A stretch of DNA of 64,000 nucleotides from Naumannella cuiyingiana (GTDB taxonomy: Bacteria; Actinomycetota; Actinomycetes; Propionibacteriales; Propionibacteriaceae): NCBI RefSeq assembly GCF_013408305.1, contig NZ_JACBZS010000001.1, positions 1,984,001-2,048,000 of the forward strand, given 5' to 3'. The notes under the pieces are model-generated. The model searched no databases. It was not told the origin of the DNA and saw nothing but the letters and a program-made list of their open reading frames with translations. This document shows positions 36,120-45,281 of the stretch, in pieces; within the stretch, counting starts at the first letter, position 1, and every line of letters starts with the position of its first letter. The translations under genes were made by a program, and so were the position numbers.

Positions 36120-37301
36120 TCACATCCGATCGCCGGAGCCGGTGGTCGGGTCCGCCTGCGGATCGCTCCCCGGCCGGGCCCGGTCGGTCCGGCGCCGGAC
36201 CAGCACGACGGCGCCGGTCCCGACCAGGGCGAGCAGGATCGCGCCGGCGAGCGGCGCCTCCGGCCGCTGCCAGAACGGAACGGCCCGGTGCACGCTCGGC
36301 GCCCAGCCGCGGACGGCGTCGACCGTCGGCCGGACCGCGGGCTCCAGCAGCTCGGCATAGCCGAGGTGGATCGGCTGGGCCCGGTCCACCTCGTCCTGCA
36401 GCGGCGCCTGGGCGAAGACGATCCGGCCGAGGCCCGGGCCGGAGTCGCAGATCAGGTCGCCCGCCCGGCAGACCTGGGTGATCCGCCCGGCGATCACCGG
36501 GTCGATCGCCAGCCCTCGGCTGCGCAGCACTCGCTCGGCCAGGGCCGCGTCGAGCGGGCCCTCGGACAACTCGACCACCGCCCGCAGGGCGCCGCCGAGA
36601 CCGCCTGCGTCGTCGGGTTGGCGCGCACCGGCGATCCGTGCCCGGATGTAGTGCAGGCTCGTTGACAGCCCCATCGCGTCCGGGCGTGCGTCGCCGGCCA
36701 GGTTCGTGCCCTGGGAGGCGGGGCCGTTGGCCGGGTTGCCGAGCAAGACGGCGCCCAACAGGCGGTCGTCGGCGTCCTCGCGTACCGCACGATCGGCGAG
36801 CGCCTCGGTCACCACCTGCGCGCCCTGGGAGAATCCGGCGATCACCCAGCGCTCGCCCGGGCAGCGCCGGCCGGAGTCGGCGAGCAGGTCGATCAGGTCG
36901 CCGCGGCCCGCGCGCACCGAGTCGAAGAACTGCGTCGGGGGCATCTCGGGATCGAACAGCAGCCGGTCGGCGCCGGTCGCGCCGAGGGTCTCCGGGGAGA
37001 CCGCGGGATAGTCGAGGAAGACCTCGCGGACCAGCAGCGAGGCATCGCCCGGGGCATCGGAGGTACGCCGGGCCAGCTCGTCGCGGACGGCAGTCACGGT
37101 CGGTCCGTAGGGCGCCGGCTCCGCCGACCCGCGTACCCCGACGAAGAGCAGGTCGGCGCAGGCCTGGGCGGTGGCGGTGCTGGCGGCGATCGGCGGCCCG
37201 GACCAGGTCATCGTGGCGCGCGCCGGGGAGGCGAGCACGGGCAGCGTGCAGAGCGCGAGCGCCAGCGAGGCGAGGAGGCGGCGGGCCGGCCGGATGATCA
37301 C
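36120..37301 (-). CDS. cutinase-like secreted serine esterase
   Basis: About 393 residues from the GTG at 37301, which places a signal peptide (IIRPARRLLASLALALCTLPVLASPARA) at the start; a GTG at 37331 is the alternative. The cutinase fold shows CADLLFVGVRGSAEP and the nucleophile elbow GFSQGA. A C-terminal helix with a basic tail (LLALVGTGAVVLVRRRT) suggests that the protein stays membrane-anchored. It probably acts on lipid or polyester esters at the cell surface. Confidence 0.83.
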   Translation of the reverse strand: MIIRPARRLLASLALALCTLPVLASPARATMTWSGPPIAASTATAQACADLLFVGVRGSAEPAPYGPTVTAVRDELARRTSDAPGDASLLVREVFLDYPAVSPETLGATGADRLLFDPEMPPTQFFDSVRAGRGDLIDLLADSGRRCPGERWVIAGFSQGAQVVTEALADRAVREDADDRLLGAVLLGNPANGPASQGTNLAGDARPDAMGLSTSLHYIRARIAGARQPDDAGGLGGALRAVVELSEGPLDAALAERVLRSRGLAIDPVIAGRITQVCRAGDLICDSGPGLGRIVFAQAPLQDEVDRAQPIHLGYAELLEPAVRPTVDAVRGWAPSVHRAVPFWQRPEAPLAGAILLALVGTGAVVLVRRRTDRARPGSDPQADPTTGSGDRM

Positions 37302-37375
37302 GTGCCCCGACGATATATCGGTGCCGGGCACCGGGAGCCGCGGTGGACCCGGGCATCGGGGCCCGGAAGACGAAA

Positions 37376-37402
37376 ACCCGCCCCGGTCGGCCCGGGGCGG
37401 GT
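37376..37402 (-). terminator. terminator of tRNA-Ser(GCT)
   Basis: Arms CCGGGGCGGGT and ACCCGCCCCGG flank a CCGA-type loop. On the minus strand the stem is followed by TTTTCG. It lies just downstream of the minus-strand tRNA. Confidence 0.85.
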
Positions 37403-37407
37403 CTGCG

Positions 37408-37498
37408 CGGAGGCGGCGGGATTTGAACCCGCGAGAGGGTTGAAGCCCTCAACCCGCTTAGCAGGCGGGCGCCATAGACCGGACTAGGCGACGCCTCC
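37408..37498 (-). tRNA. tRNA-Ser(GCT)
   Basis: 91 bases. Acceptor stem GGAGGCG / CGCCTCC, anticodon stem CCCGC / GCGGG with loop CTGCTAA (anticodon GCT), a long variable arm, and T loop GGTTCAAATCC. Confidence 0.96.
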
Positions 37499-37549
37499 AA
37501 CGCGCGTACCGCGTCAAGCGAACCCTACCGATTCCGGCGGCGGCTCGCC

Positions 37550-37594
37550 AAAACGCGGCCCGGGTCATTCCGTGGGGGAACGACCCGGGCCGCG
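37550..37594 (-). terminator. pckG terminator
   Basis: Perfect 13-base arms CGCGGCCCGGGTC (37554-37566) and their complement (37582-37594), followed on the minus strand by TTTT. It lies 14 bases after the pckG stop. Confidence 0.88.
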
Positions 37595-37608
37595 TCGGCG
37601 ATGCGTGC

Positions 37609-39450
37609 TCAGGAGAGCTGGCTGCGCAGCTTGTCCAGCTCGCCGCGGATCGGCGCCGGGACGCGCTCGAGGAAGTCGAACCACTCCTCGATCAGGGGCA
37701 GCTCGGCCTTCCATTCCTCGACATCGACCTTGGTCGCCGCCGCGACCTGTTCCTCGCCGACCGACAGGCCCTCGACGTCGAGGCCGTCCGGGGTGGGCAC
37801 CGCGCCGGCGGGGGTGTCGATCGCGTCGGCCTTGCCCTCCAGGCGCTCGGTGATCCACTTCAGCACGCGGGAGTTCTCGCCGAAGCCCGGCCAGATGAAC
37901 TTGCCGTTGTCGTCCTTGCGGAACCAGTTGACGTAGAAGATCGCGGGCAGCTTGGCGTCGTCGTGCTGCTCGCCGATGGTCAGCCAGTGGTTCAGGTAGT
38001 CGGCGGCGTGGTAGCCCATGAACGGCAGCATCGCCATCGGGTCGCGGCGGACCACGCCGACCTTGCCGGTGGCCGCGGCGGTCGTCTCCGACGAGCAGGT
38101 GGCGCCCATGAACACGCCGTGCGTCCAGTCGCGGGCCTGGGCGACCAGCGGCACGGTGCTGGCGCGGCGGCCGCCGAACAGGATCGCGTCGATCGGTACG
38201 CCGTCGGGGGTGTTGTACTCCGGCGCCAGCGTCGGGGTCTGCTCGATCGGAGTGCAGAACCGGCTGTTCGGGTGGGCGGCCGGCGTCTCGGACTCCGGGG
38301 TCCAGGAATTGCCCCGCCAGTCGGTCAGGTGGTCCGGCCGGTGCTCGGTCATTCCCTCCCACCAGATGTCGCCGTGATCGGTCAGCGCGACATTGGTGAA
38401 GATCGTGTTGCCCTTCTCCAGGGTGCGCATGGCATTCGGGTTGGTCTTCCAGCCGGTGCCGGGCGCGACGCCGAAGAAGCCGAACTCGGGGTTGGTGGCA
38501 TACAGGCGACCGTCGGCACCGAAGCGCATCCAGGCGATGTCATCGCCCAGCGTCTCCACCTTCCAGCCCGGCAGGCTCGGCTCCAGCATCGCGAGATTGG
38601 TCTTGCCGGTGGCGCTCGGGAAGGCGCCGGCGATGTGGAAGACCTTGCCCTCGGGGTTGGTCAGCTTGATGATCAACATGTGCTCGGCCATCCAGCCCTC
38701 GTCGCGGGCCATCGCCGAGGCGATCCGCAGCGAGTAGCACTTCTTGCCCAGCAGCGAGTTCCCGCCGTAGCCCGATCCGTAGCTCCAGATCGCGCGCTCC
38801 TCGGGGAAGTGGACGATGTACTTGGTGGTGTTGCACGGCCACTCGACGTCTTCCTGGCCGGGCTCGAGCGGGGCGCCGACGGAGTGCAGGCAGGGCACGA
38901 AGTCGCGCTCGGTGCCGCCCTCGGTCAGCGCGGCCAGCGGGCCGGCGCCCATCCGTGTCATCACGCCCATGGACAACACGACGTAGGGGGAGTCGGTGAT
39001 CTCGACGCCGAACTTCGGGTCCTCGGCGTCCAGCGGGCCCATGCAGAACGGGACGACGTACATGGTGCGTCCGCGCATCGAGCCGTCGAACAACTCGGTC
39101 AGCTCGGCCTTCATCTCGGCGGGTTCGCGCCAGTTGTTGGTCGGGCCGGCATCCTCCTCGCGGGCCGAGCAGATGAAGGTCCGATCCTCGACCCGGGCGA
39201 CATCGTCGGGGTCGGTGCGGGCGTAGAAGGAGTTCGGGCGGGTCTCCTCGGACAGGCGTACCAGCGTGCCGGCCTCGACCATCTGGGCGGTCAGGCGGGC
39301 AAACTCCTCCGCGCTGCCGTCGCACCACACCACGGCGTCCGGCTTGGTCAGCTCGGCCACCTCGCGCACCCAGGCCAGCAGGCCCTTGTGAGTGGTCGGC
39401 GCGGGGGTGGTCGGCGCGGCTTCCGTCAGCGGGTCGGCGGTCGCTGTCAT
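37609..39450 (-). CDS. pckG: phosphoenolpyruvate carboxykinase (GTP)
   Basis: 613 residues, full length, ATG after GGAGGAGC. It converts oxaloacetate and GTP to PEP, the entry to gluconeogenesis. Signature elements are [18 protein letters not shown], the P-loop [22 protein letters not shown] and the mobile-lid region near TRMGAGPL. It is monocistronic, with a clear terminator. Its AT-rich upstream region carries inverted ACCAGTG/CACTGGT elements. Confidence 0.97.
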   Translation of the reverse strand: MTATADPLTEAAPTTPAPTTHKGLLAWVREVAELTKPDAVVWCDGSAEEFARLTAQMVEAGTLVRLSEETRPNSFYARTDPDDVARVEDRTFICSAREEDAGPTNNWREPAEMKAELTELFDGSMRGRTMYVVPFCMGPLDAEDPKFGVEITDSPYVVLSMGVMTRMGAGPLAALTEGGTERDFVPCLHSVGAPLEPGQEDVEWPCNTTKYIVHFPEERAIWSYGSGYGGNSLLGKKCYSLRIASAMARDEGWMAEHMLIIKLTNPEGKVFHIAGAFPSATGKTNLAMLEPSLPGWKVETLGDDIAWMRFGADGRLYATNPEFGFFGVAPGTGWKTNPNAMRTLEKGNTIFTNVALTDHGDIWWEGMTEHRPDHLTDWRGNSWTPESETPAAHPNSRFCTPIEQTPTLAPEYNTPDGVPIDAILFGGRRASTVPLVAQARDWTHGVFMGATCSSETTAAATGKVGVVRRDPMAMLPFMGYHAADYLNHWLTIGEQHDDAKLPAIFYVNWFRKDDNGKFIWPGFGENSRVLKWITERLEGKADAIDTPAGAVPTPDGLDVEGLSVGEEQVAAATKVDVEEWKAELPLIEEWFDFLERVPAPIRGELDKLRSQLS

Positions 39451-39814
39451 ATCGGCTCCTCCAGGGCTTCGGCCCGTCATTGGGGTGGGTGAACGATGTC
39501 GGGGGTGGTCCGTCGGCAACCTTGTGTGTGTACCAGTGGACAAGTGGCATTGAGGGTAGCCCACCACACTCACTGGTATTACACATTTCAGACCACATTT
39601 CTGCTGTGAAGATCGTCACGTGGCCCACGTCACTCCCGCAGTTACGCGGAAAATCGGATGTCTGGAGCACTTCGATGCGCGGGCCTGGGTGCGGGCGCAT
39701 CGTGCGTCAACTGGTACGAACCAGTGAGGGAATCGGGGCTGCTCGGATCGTCCGCCTGATTTGGCGGGCCGCGGGCGCGCCGGTACAGTGTCTTCCCGGT
39801 CGTCGACCGATCCT
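39451..39814. promoter_or_regulatory. pckG upstream region with repeated ACTGGT elements
   Basis: This 364-base gap holds no credible gene. It contains TACCAGTG at 39531-39538, CACTGGTA at 39571-39578 and a perfect palindrome ACTGGT-ACGA-ACCAGT at 39710-39725. The 39560-39615 stretch is distinctly AT-rich and probably holds the promoter. The element resembles FadR-type GntR operators (TGGT...ACCA). A terminator-free boundary leads into tRNA-Arg. Confidence 0.5.
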
Positions 39815-39887
39815 GCGCTCGTAGCTTAATGGATAGAGCATCTGACTACGGATCAGAAGGTTGGGGGTTCGAGTCCCTCCGAGCGCG
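39815..39887 (+). tRNA. tRNA-Arg(ACG)
   Basis: 73 bases. Acceptor stem GCGCTCG / CGAGCGC, anticodon arm CTGAC-TACGGAT-CAG with anticodon ACG, T loop GGTTCGAGTCC. The A34 anticodon requires TadA deamination to inosine; tadA is at 53.3 kb. Confidence 0.96.
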
Positions 39888-39892
39888 CAGCA

Positions 39893-39921
39893 GAACCCCG
39901 AGCCCACCCGGCCCGGGGTTC
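39893..39921 (+). terminator. hairpin after tRNA-Arg
   Basis: GAACCCCG (39893-39900) pairs with CGGGGTTC (39914-39921), a few bases beyond the tRNA end. The following T content is modest (GTTGCGTTT). Confidence 0.65.
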
Positions 39922-39970
39922 GTTGCGTTTCCGGGGCGGCATCCTGGGCGCGCGCGCCGAGTTGCCATCT

Positions 39971-39982
39971 GACTGATCAGTC
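39971..39982. promoter_or_regulatory. palindrome upstream of BCCT transporter
   Basis: The perfect 12-base palindrome GACTGATCAGTC lies 69 bases before the transporter start. It is a candidate operator only. Confidence 0.35.
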
Positions 39983-40051
39983 GCAAAGGTCTGTATGTAC
40001 CCCGAGCGATACGCAGCGCGACAGCCGCGCGAACCAGCAGAGAGCGATGAG

Positions 40052-41800
40052 ATGAGCATCCGAACAGACTCCGAAGAAACAGCACCGACCGAGACCGGTA
40101 CGCCGGCGGGCCCGAGCGGCGACCGGATCCGCGAAGAGGTCGTCCCGAAGGGCAACCGGCCGTACTGGCCGGTCTTCATCCCGGCGGCGGTGATCATCGG
40201 ACTGTTCGTGATCATCGCCGCGGTCGGCGGCGGTCCGTTCAGCGAGTGGATCACCAACCTGAACAGCTATGTCACCAATGGCATCGGCTGGTACTACGTG
40301 TTGATCGTCACCTGCTTCGTGATCTTCTCCGTCGTGGTGGCGGTGTCCCCGCTCGGCCGGATCAAGCTCGGCAAGGACGACGAGGAGCCGGCGTACGGCA
40401 CGCTCAGTTGGATCGCCATGCTGTTCGCTGCCGGGATGGGCATCGGCCTGGTCTTCTGGGGCGCGGCCGAACCGTTGAATCACCTCGCCTCCCCGCGACC
40501 CGACCTGGCCGGGGCGGCGCCGGGGGCCCTGGCGCAGCAGGCGCTCACCCAGACCTTCCTGCACTGGGGTGTGCATGCGTGGGCCATCTATGCGGTGGTC
40601 GGCCTCGGTGTCGCGTACGCCGTGCACCGGCGCGGCCGTCCGGTCTCGATCCGCTGGGCGCTCGAGCCGCTGCTCGGTACCCGGGTGGTGAAGGGATTCT
40701 GGGGCCACGTGATCGACGTCGCCGCCATCGTCGGCACGCTGTTCGGCGTCGCCAGCTCGCTGGGTCTCGGCGTGGCGCAGATCGCCGCTGGCCTCGCCCA
40801 CATCGGCCTGCTGCCCGACAGCGAGATCGTGCAGCTCGTGCTGGTTGTCGGGATCACCGCGCTCGCGACGCTGTCGGTGCTGTCCGGGCTGGACAAGGGC
40901 ATCAAGTGGCTGTCCAACATCAACATGGTCCTGGCCGCGGCGCTCGTGCTCGTCGTGCTGGCCGTCGGCCCGACGCTGTTCGTGCTGCGCGAGATGGTGC
41001 AGACGATCGGGCTCTACATCCAGCAGTTCATCGGGCTGTCCTTCGCCACGCTGCCCTACCAGGGCACGAACGGCGAGGAGTGGCTCGGCGGTTGGACCAC
41101 CTACTACTGGGGCTGGTGGATGGCCTGGGCGCCGTTCGTCGGCGTGTTCATCGCGCGCATCTCGCGGGGGCGTACCGTCCGCCAGTTCGTGGTCGGCGTG
41201 CTGCTCGTGCCGACCCTGATGACCGCGCTGTGGTTCTCGGTGATCGGCGGCACCGCGCTCTGGCAGGAGGTCGCCGGCGGCGGCGGGCTGATCATCGACG
41301 GCGCGGTCTCCACCAACACCGCGCTGTTCGACATGCTGTCCCGACTGCCCGGCGGCGCGCTGCTCAGCGGCCTCGCGATCTTGCTGGTGATGATCTTCTT
41401 CGTCACCAGCTCCGACTCCGGATCGTTCGTGGTGGACATGATCAGCCATGGCGGCGACGAGAACCCGCCGGTCTGGTCGCGGGTGTTCTGGGCGGCCATG
41501 GAGGGCGCGATCGCGCTGGTGCTGCTGTGGGCCGGCTACCGCGCCGGTACCGAGGGCCTGGGGCTATCCTCGCTGCAGGCGATGACGATCATCGCGGCCG
41601 CGCCGTTCTCGGTGGTGATGATCGGCATCTGCATCAGCTTGTGGAAGGCGCTCAGTCGTGATCTTGCCCAGCGTCGCCGGATCGAGGAGAACGTCTTCCG
41701 CCGCGAGGTGACGCTTGAGGTTGCCGAGGCGCTCGCCGAGGATGACGCCGATCCCGCACCGACCCGGACCGGGTCGCGCGCCGTGCCGCGGAACGGCTGA
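40052..41800 (+). CDS. BCCT family transporter (betaine/choline/carnitine type)
   Basis: 582 residues from the ATG at 40052, with a purine-rich GAGAGCGATGAG just before it; an upstream ATG at 39995 is less likely. Twelve membrane helices. BCCT signatures: AMLFAAGMGIGLVFWGAAEP, the Trp-rich TTYYWGWWMAWAPFVGVFIA and FVTSSDSGSFVVDMISHGG. The GMGIG segment indicates a Na+-coupled glycine-betaine/choline importer; the exact substrate is uncertain. The charged C-terminal helix may sense osmotic stress, as in BetP. Confidence 0.93.
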   Translation: MSIRTDSEETAPTETGTPAGPSGDRIREEVVPKGNRPYWPVFIPAAVIIGLFVIIAAVGGGPFSEWITNLNSYVTNGIGWYYVLIVTCFVIFSVVVAVSPLGRIKLGKDDEEPAYGTLSWIAMLFAAGMGIGLVFWGAAEPLNHLASPRPDLAGAAPGALAQQALTQTFLHWGVHAWAIYAVVGLGVAYAVHRRGRPVSIRWALEPLLGTRVVKGFWGHVIDVAAIVGTLFGVASSLGLGVAQIAAGLAHIGLLPDSEIVQLVLVVGITALATLSVLSGLDKGIKWLSNINMVLAAALVLVVLAVGPTLFVLREMVQTIGLYIQQFIGLSFATLPYQGTNGEEWLGGWTTYYWGWWMAWAPFVGVFIARISRGRTVRQFVVGVLLVPTLMTALWFSVIGGTALWQEVAGGGGLIIDGAVSTNTALFDMLSRLPGGALLSGLAILLVMIFFVTSSDSGSFVVDMISHGGDENPPVWSRVFWAAMEGAIALVLLWAGYRAGTEGLGLSSLQAMTIIAAAPFSVVMIGICISLWKALSRDLAQRRRIEENVFRREVTLEVAEALAEDDADPAPTRTGSRAVPRNG

Positions 41801-41819
41801 CCGGCAGACGGTCGGGAGA

Positions 41820-42860
41820 TCAGGCGCCCGGCGGCGGGATCTTCGTCGCCGGGTCGCCGTCGATCGCCGCGACCAGTTGCGGGGTGAGGCGCTGCAGCAC
41901 GTACGGGATGCTCAGCGGGGTGACGAAGCTGAACGCGATGTCGTAGTCGGCCGGCTTCGGCTCGATGAAGATCCCGCGGCCCTGCTTGGCGGTGTCGGTT
42001 TTGGCCCACACACCGCCCGTCTGCTGTGCCACCTGGTCCGGCGTCGCGGTCCAGATCGCAAGGTCCACGCCGTTCAGGTCCGTGGTCCGCTCCGGGCTCA
42101 GCGCCCAGCCGAACCGATCGGACTTGCCCTGCAGCAGCTTCTCGGGGAACGCGAAGCCGAGCTCCCGCAACATCTGGGAGCGGGGGTCGTCGGGGCCGTA
42201 GACATACATGCCCTCCCAGGCCGACAAGACGGCCCCGGACCTGCCGGCGAACCCGTTCGCCGCGGCCGCCTCGGCGAGCTGCCGCTTGACGCCGTCCACC
42301 AGCTCGCGCGCCGCCGCCTCCTTGCCGATCGCGCGGCCGATGGTGATCGCCGCGACGTCCCAGGGGGCGCCGTAGTCGGGGACGTTTCCGGGCTGCACCA
42401 CCGTCGGTGCGAGCGCCGAGAGCTTCTCGTAGTCGGCCTGCTGGACGCCGGCGTACTGGCCGAGGATCAGATCCGGGGCGAGCGAGGCGATCCGCTCGAA
42501 CTCGATCTCCTCGCCGCTCAGCACCTCCGGCAGGGGCGCGTCGCCCAGCTTGTCCAGCGCCCACGGGTAGATCCGCCCCGGGGTGTCGTCTGCGTACCAG
42601 TCGGTCACCGCGACCGGCGCCTTGCCCAGGGCGAGCATGGTGTCCTGGTCGGTCAGCCCGACCAGCACCACCCGCTGCGGCTCCCGCTCGATCGTCGTCG
42701 AGCCGAACTTGTGCTCGATCGTGACCGGGAAGCCCGCGCCCGCGGGACCGGCCGCGGGCTGTTGGTCCGCCGGGGCCCCGCCGGTCGAGCAGGCCGCGAG
42801 CGCCGGTGCGGCGGCGAGCACGGACAGTCCGGTCAGGAAGGTGCGGCGGGTGGTCGGCAT
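41820..42860 (-). CDS. siderophore-binding lipoprotein (FecB/FepB-like)
   Basis: 346 residues, ATG start. A twin-arginine signal (TTRRTFLTG) is combined with a lipobox LAAC ending at Cys24. The rest is a class III substrate-binding fold: QRVVLVGLTDQDTMLALG, FERIASLAPDLILGQYAG, ... GIFIEPKPADYDIAFSF. Iron-siderophore binding is inferred. No permease or ATPase gene is adjacent, so it either feeds a transporter encoded elsewhere or is an orphan receptor. An iron box lies upstream. Confidence 0.88.
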   Translation of the reverse strand: MPTTRRTFLTGLSVLAAAPALAACSTGGAPADQQPAAGPAGAGFPVTIEHKFGSTTIEREPQRVVLVGLTDQDTMLALGKAPVAVTDWYADDTPGRIYPWALDKLGDAPLPEVLSGEEIEFERIASLAPDLILGQYAGVQQADYEKLSALAPTVVQPGNVPDYGAPWDVAAITIGRAIGKEAAARELVDGVKRQLAEAAAANGFAGRSGAVLSAWEGMYVYGPDDPRSQMLRELGFAFPEKLLQGKSDRFGWALSPERTTDLNGVDLAIWTATPDQVAQQTGGVWAKTDTAKQGRGIFIEPKPADYDIAFSFVTPLSIPYVLQRLTPQLVAAIDGDPATKIPPPGA

Positions 42861-42916
42861 GCAGGCTCCTCGTAGAGAACGTTCGGTGGGGTCGCAACAC
42901 GGGCGACGCGAGCGAT

Positions 42917-42935
42917 GAAGGAGAGCCTAACCTAG
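42917..42935 (-). promoter_or_regulatory. probable DtxR/IdeR box upstream of siderophore lipoprotein
   Basis: GAAGGAGAGCCTAACCTAG matches 13 of 19 positions of the DtxR/IdeR consensus, with one strong half (CCTAACCTA). It lies 57 bases upstream of the lipoprotein start and just past the dinB stop. Confidence 0.65.
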
Positions 42936-42936
42936 A

Positions 42937-44256
42937 TCAATCCGGAAGCAATTCGAGATCGGGGTCGTCCTCGGCGAAGGTACGCACCGGGCCGGGGCCG
43001 GTCAGCGCGGTTTCGAACCGGACGGTGACCCGCCCCAGCCCCGCTCCCCAGACCCAGCCGTCGCCGTGCTCACGGTGCCGGACGTCGGCACCCGGGCGCA
43101 GGCTCGGCGCGCGGCGCGGTTCCGGGTCGGCCCAGTCGGTCTGCTGCGTCGCCTCCGGCTCGGCGCCCGCGGTCGGCGTACCGAGGTCGAAAAGCTCCTC
43201 CTGCGCGGACTCGGAGAATCCACTGACGCCCACCCCGAGCAGCCGCACGCCGTCGGCCAGATCGAGCCCGTCGAGCAGCGCGTGCGCCTGGCCGATGATC
43301 ACCTCCGCACGGTCGGTCGCGCCCCGGAGGGTACGCGCGCGGGTCACGGTGGAGAAGTCGGGGCGGCGTACCTTGATCGCCACCGTGCGGGCGAACAACC
43401 CCTGCTCGCCCACTCGGCGGGCGACCAGCCGGGCATGCCGCTCGGCGATCCGGCGCAGCTCGGCCCGGTCGGCGATGTCGGTCTCGAAGGTGTCCTCGAC
43501 CGAGATCGACTTCGACTCGCGTTCGGGATCGACCGCGCGATCGTCGCGGGCGAAGGCGAGGTGGTGCAGGCCGGTGCCGTGGGCCTGGCCGAGCTCACGG
43601 TTCAGCTCGGCAAGGGAGCGCTGCTGGAGATCGGCGACCGTGCGTACGCCCAGGCGCGCCAGCTTGTCGCGGGTCACCGGGCCGACGCCGGGAATCACGC
43701 CGACGGCGAGCGGCGCGATGGTCTCGACCTCGGTTCCGGGCTCGACCAGATGGCACCCGTCGGGCTTGCCGAGCTCGGTGGCGAGCTTGGCGATGAACTT
43801 GGAGCTGCCGATCCCGAGCGAGGCGACGATGCCGCCCGTGGCCTCGCGGACCCGCTGTTTGAGCTCGATGCCGAATCTCGTCAGCGCCGGCGGGGCGAAC
43901 TCCGGCGGGTCGGCGCCGGCGGCGAGATCGACGAAGGCCTCGTCCAGCGACAGCGGCTCGACCAGTGGTGAGATCTCGCGCAGGATGCCCATCACGATCG
44001 CGCTGGTCGCGCGGTACTTGCCGAAGCGGCCCGACAGGAATGCCGCATGGGGCGCGAGCCGGCGGGCCTCGTGCATCGGCATTGCCGAGTGCACGCCGAA
44101 GACCCGGGCCTCATACGACGCCGTCGACACCACGCCGCGCCGGCCCAGCCCGCCGACGATCACCGGCTTGCCGCGCAGCGACGGCTTGTCGCGCTGCTCG
44201 ACCGAGGCGAAGAAGGCATCAAGATCAAGGTGCATGATCGAGGCCTCCGAACGCAT
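42937..44256 (-). CDS. dinB: DNA polymerase IV
   Basis: 439 residues from the ATG at 44256, so that the protein begins RSEASIMHLDLDAFFASVEQ as in other actinobacterial DinB proteins. An ATG at 44235 with GGAGG upstream is the alternative. Y-family motifs: DLDAFFASVE, YEARxFGV, and the catalytic PLSLDEAFVDL. A C-terminal extension of about 80 residues (RPGADVRHREHGDGWVWGAG) is typical of mycobacterial and propionibacterial members. It performs error-prone lesion bypass. Confidence 0.94.
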   Translation of the reverse strand: MRSEASIMHLDLDAFFASVEQRDKPSLRGKPVIVGGLGRRGVVSTASYEARVFGVHSAMPMHEARRLAPHAAFLSGRFGKYRATSAIVMGILREISPLVEPLSLDEAFVDLAAGADPPEFAPPALTRFGIELKQRVREATGGIVASLGIGSSKFIAKLATELGKPDGCHLVEPGTEVETIAPLAVGVIPGVGPVTRDKLARLGVRTVADLQQRSLAELNRELGQAHGTGLHHLAFARDDRAVDPERESKSISVEDTFETDIADRAELRRIAERHARLVARRVGEQGLFARTVAIKVRRPDFSTVTRARTLRGATDRAEVIIGQAHALLDGLDLADGVRLLGVGVSGFSESAQEELFDLGTPTAGAEPEATQQTDWADPEPRRAPSLRPGADVRHREHGDGWVWGAGLGRVTVRFETALTGPGPVRTFAEDDPDLELLPD

Positions 44257-44303
44257 GTTCCCATCCTGCACCCTCGCCGCCGCCACGGTCGGGCGGCGGT
44301 AGC

Positions 44304-45224
44304 GTGGCGCGGGTGAACGATGCGCAGGGACGGCAGAATCTCGACGAAGCGGCGTGGCGGAAGGTCGAGGGATTCGACTTCACCGACATCACCTACCACC
44401 GGGCGGTCGACGTCCCGGTCGTGCGGATCGCATTCGATCGTCCGGAGGTGCGCAACGCGTTCCGCCCGCACACCGTGGACGAGCTCTACCGCGCACTTGA
44501 TCATGCTCGGATGAGCTCCGATGTCGGCTGCGTGCTGCTCACCGGCAACGGTCCGTCGCCGCGGGACCAGGGCTGGGCGTTCTGCAGCGGCGGTGATCAA
44601 CGGATCCGCGGTCGGTCGGGATACCAGTACGCCGACGGCCAGACCGCGGACACGGTCGACGCCGGTCGGCTCGGGCGGTTGCACATCCTGGAGGTGCAGC
44701 GGTTGATCAGGTTCATGCCGAAGCCCGTGATCGCGCTGGTCAACGGTTGGGCCGCCGGCGGCGGGCACAGCCTGCACGTGGTGTGCGATCTCACCCTGGC
44801 CAGCCGGGAACACGCGCGCTTCAAGCAGACCGATGCCGACGTCGGCTCCTTCGATGCGGGGTTCGGGTCGGCGTACCTCGCCCGGCAGGTAGGGCAGAAG
44901 TTCGCCCGGGAGATCTTCTTCCTCGGCGATGTCTACGATGCCGACGCCGCGCACCGGATGGGCATGGTGAACGCGGTCGTGGACCATGATCAACTCGAGG
45001 CGACCGGGCTGGACTGGGCGCGCAAGATCTGTGGCAAGAGCCCGACCGCCCAGCGGATGCTGAAGTTCGCGTTCAACGCCATCGATGACGGGCTGATCGG
45101 CCAGCAGGTGTTCGCCGGGGAGACGACGCGGTTGGCGTACATGACCGACGAGGCCGTCGAGGGCCGCGACGCGTTCCTGGAGAAGCGCGACCCCGACTGG
45201 TCGACATTCCCCTGGTACTACTGA
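44304..45224 (+). CDS. menB: 1,4-dihydroxy-2-naphthoyl-CoA synthase
   Basis: 306 residues from the GTG at 44304 (a GTG at 44313 is possible). It closes the naphthoquinone ring in menaquinone synthesis. Family features: FDRPEVRNAFRPHTVDEL, the bicarbonate/oxyanion region GWAFCSGGDQRIRG, NGWAAGGGHSLHVVCDLTLAS and the C-terminal YMTDEAVEGRDAFLEKRDPDWSTFPWYY end (in part). It stands without other men genes nearby. Confidence 0.96.
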   Translation: MARVNDAQGRQNLDEAAWRKVEGFDFTDITYHRAVDVPVVRIAFDRPEVRNAFRPHTVDELYRALDHARMSSDVGCVLLTGNGPSPRDQGWAFCSGGDQRIRGRSGYQYADGQTADTVDAGRLGRLHILEVQRLIRFMPKPVIALVNGWAAGGGHSLHVVCDLTLASREHARFKQTDADVGSFDAGFGSAYLARQVGQKFAREIFFLGDVYDADAAHRMGMVNAVVDHDQLEATGLDWARKICGKSPTAQRMLKFAFNAIDDGLIGQQVFAGETTRLAYMTDEAVEGRDAFLEKRDPDWSTFPWYY

Positions 45225-45281
45225 TCCGACGCGTTGAGATCGTCCGGCGCGCCGGACCACGGTCTGCCGGGCCCGGGGTGT

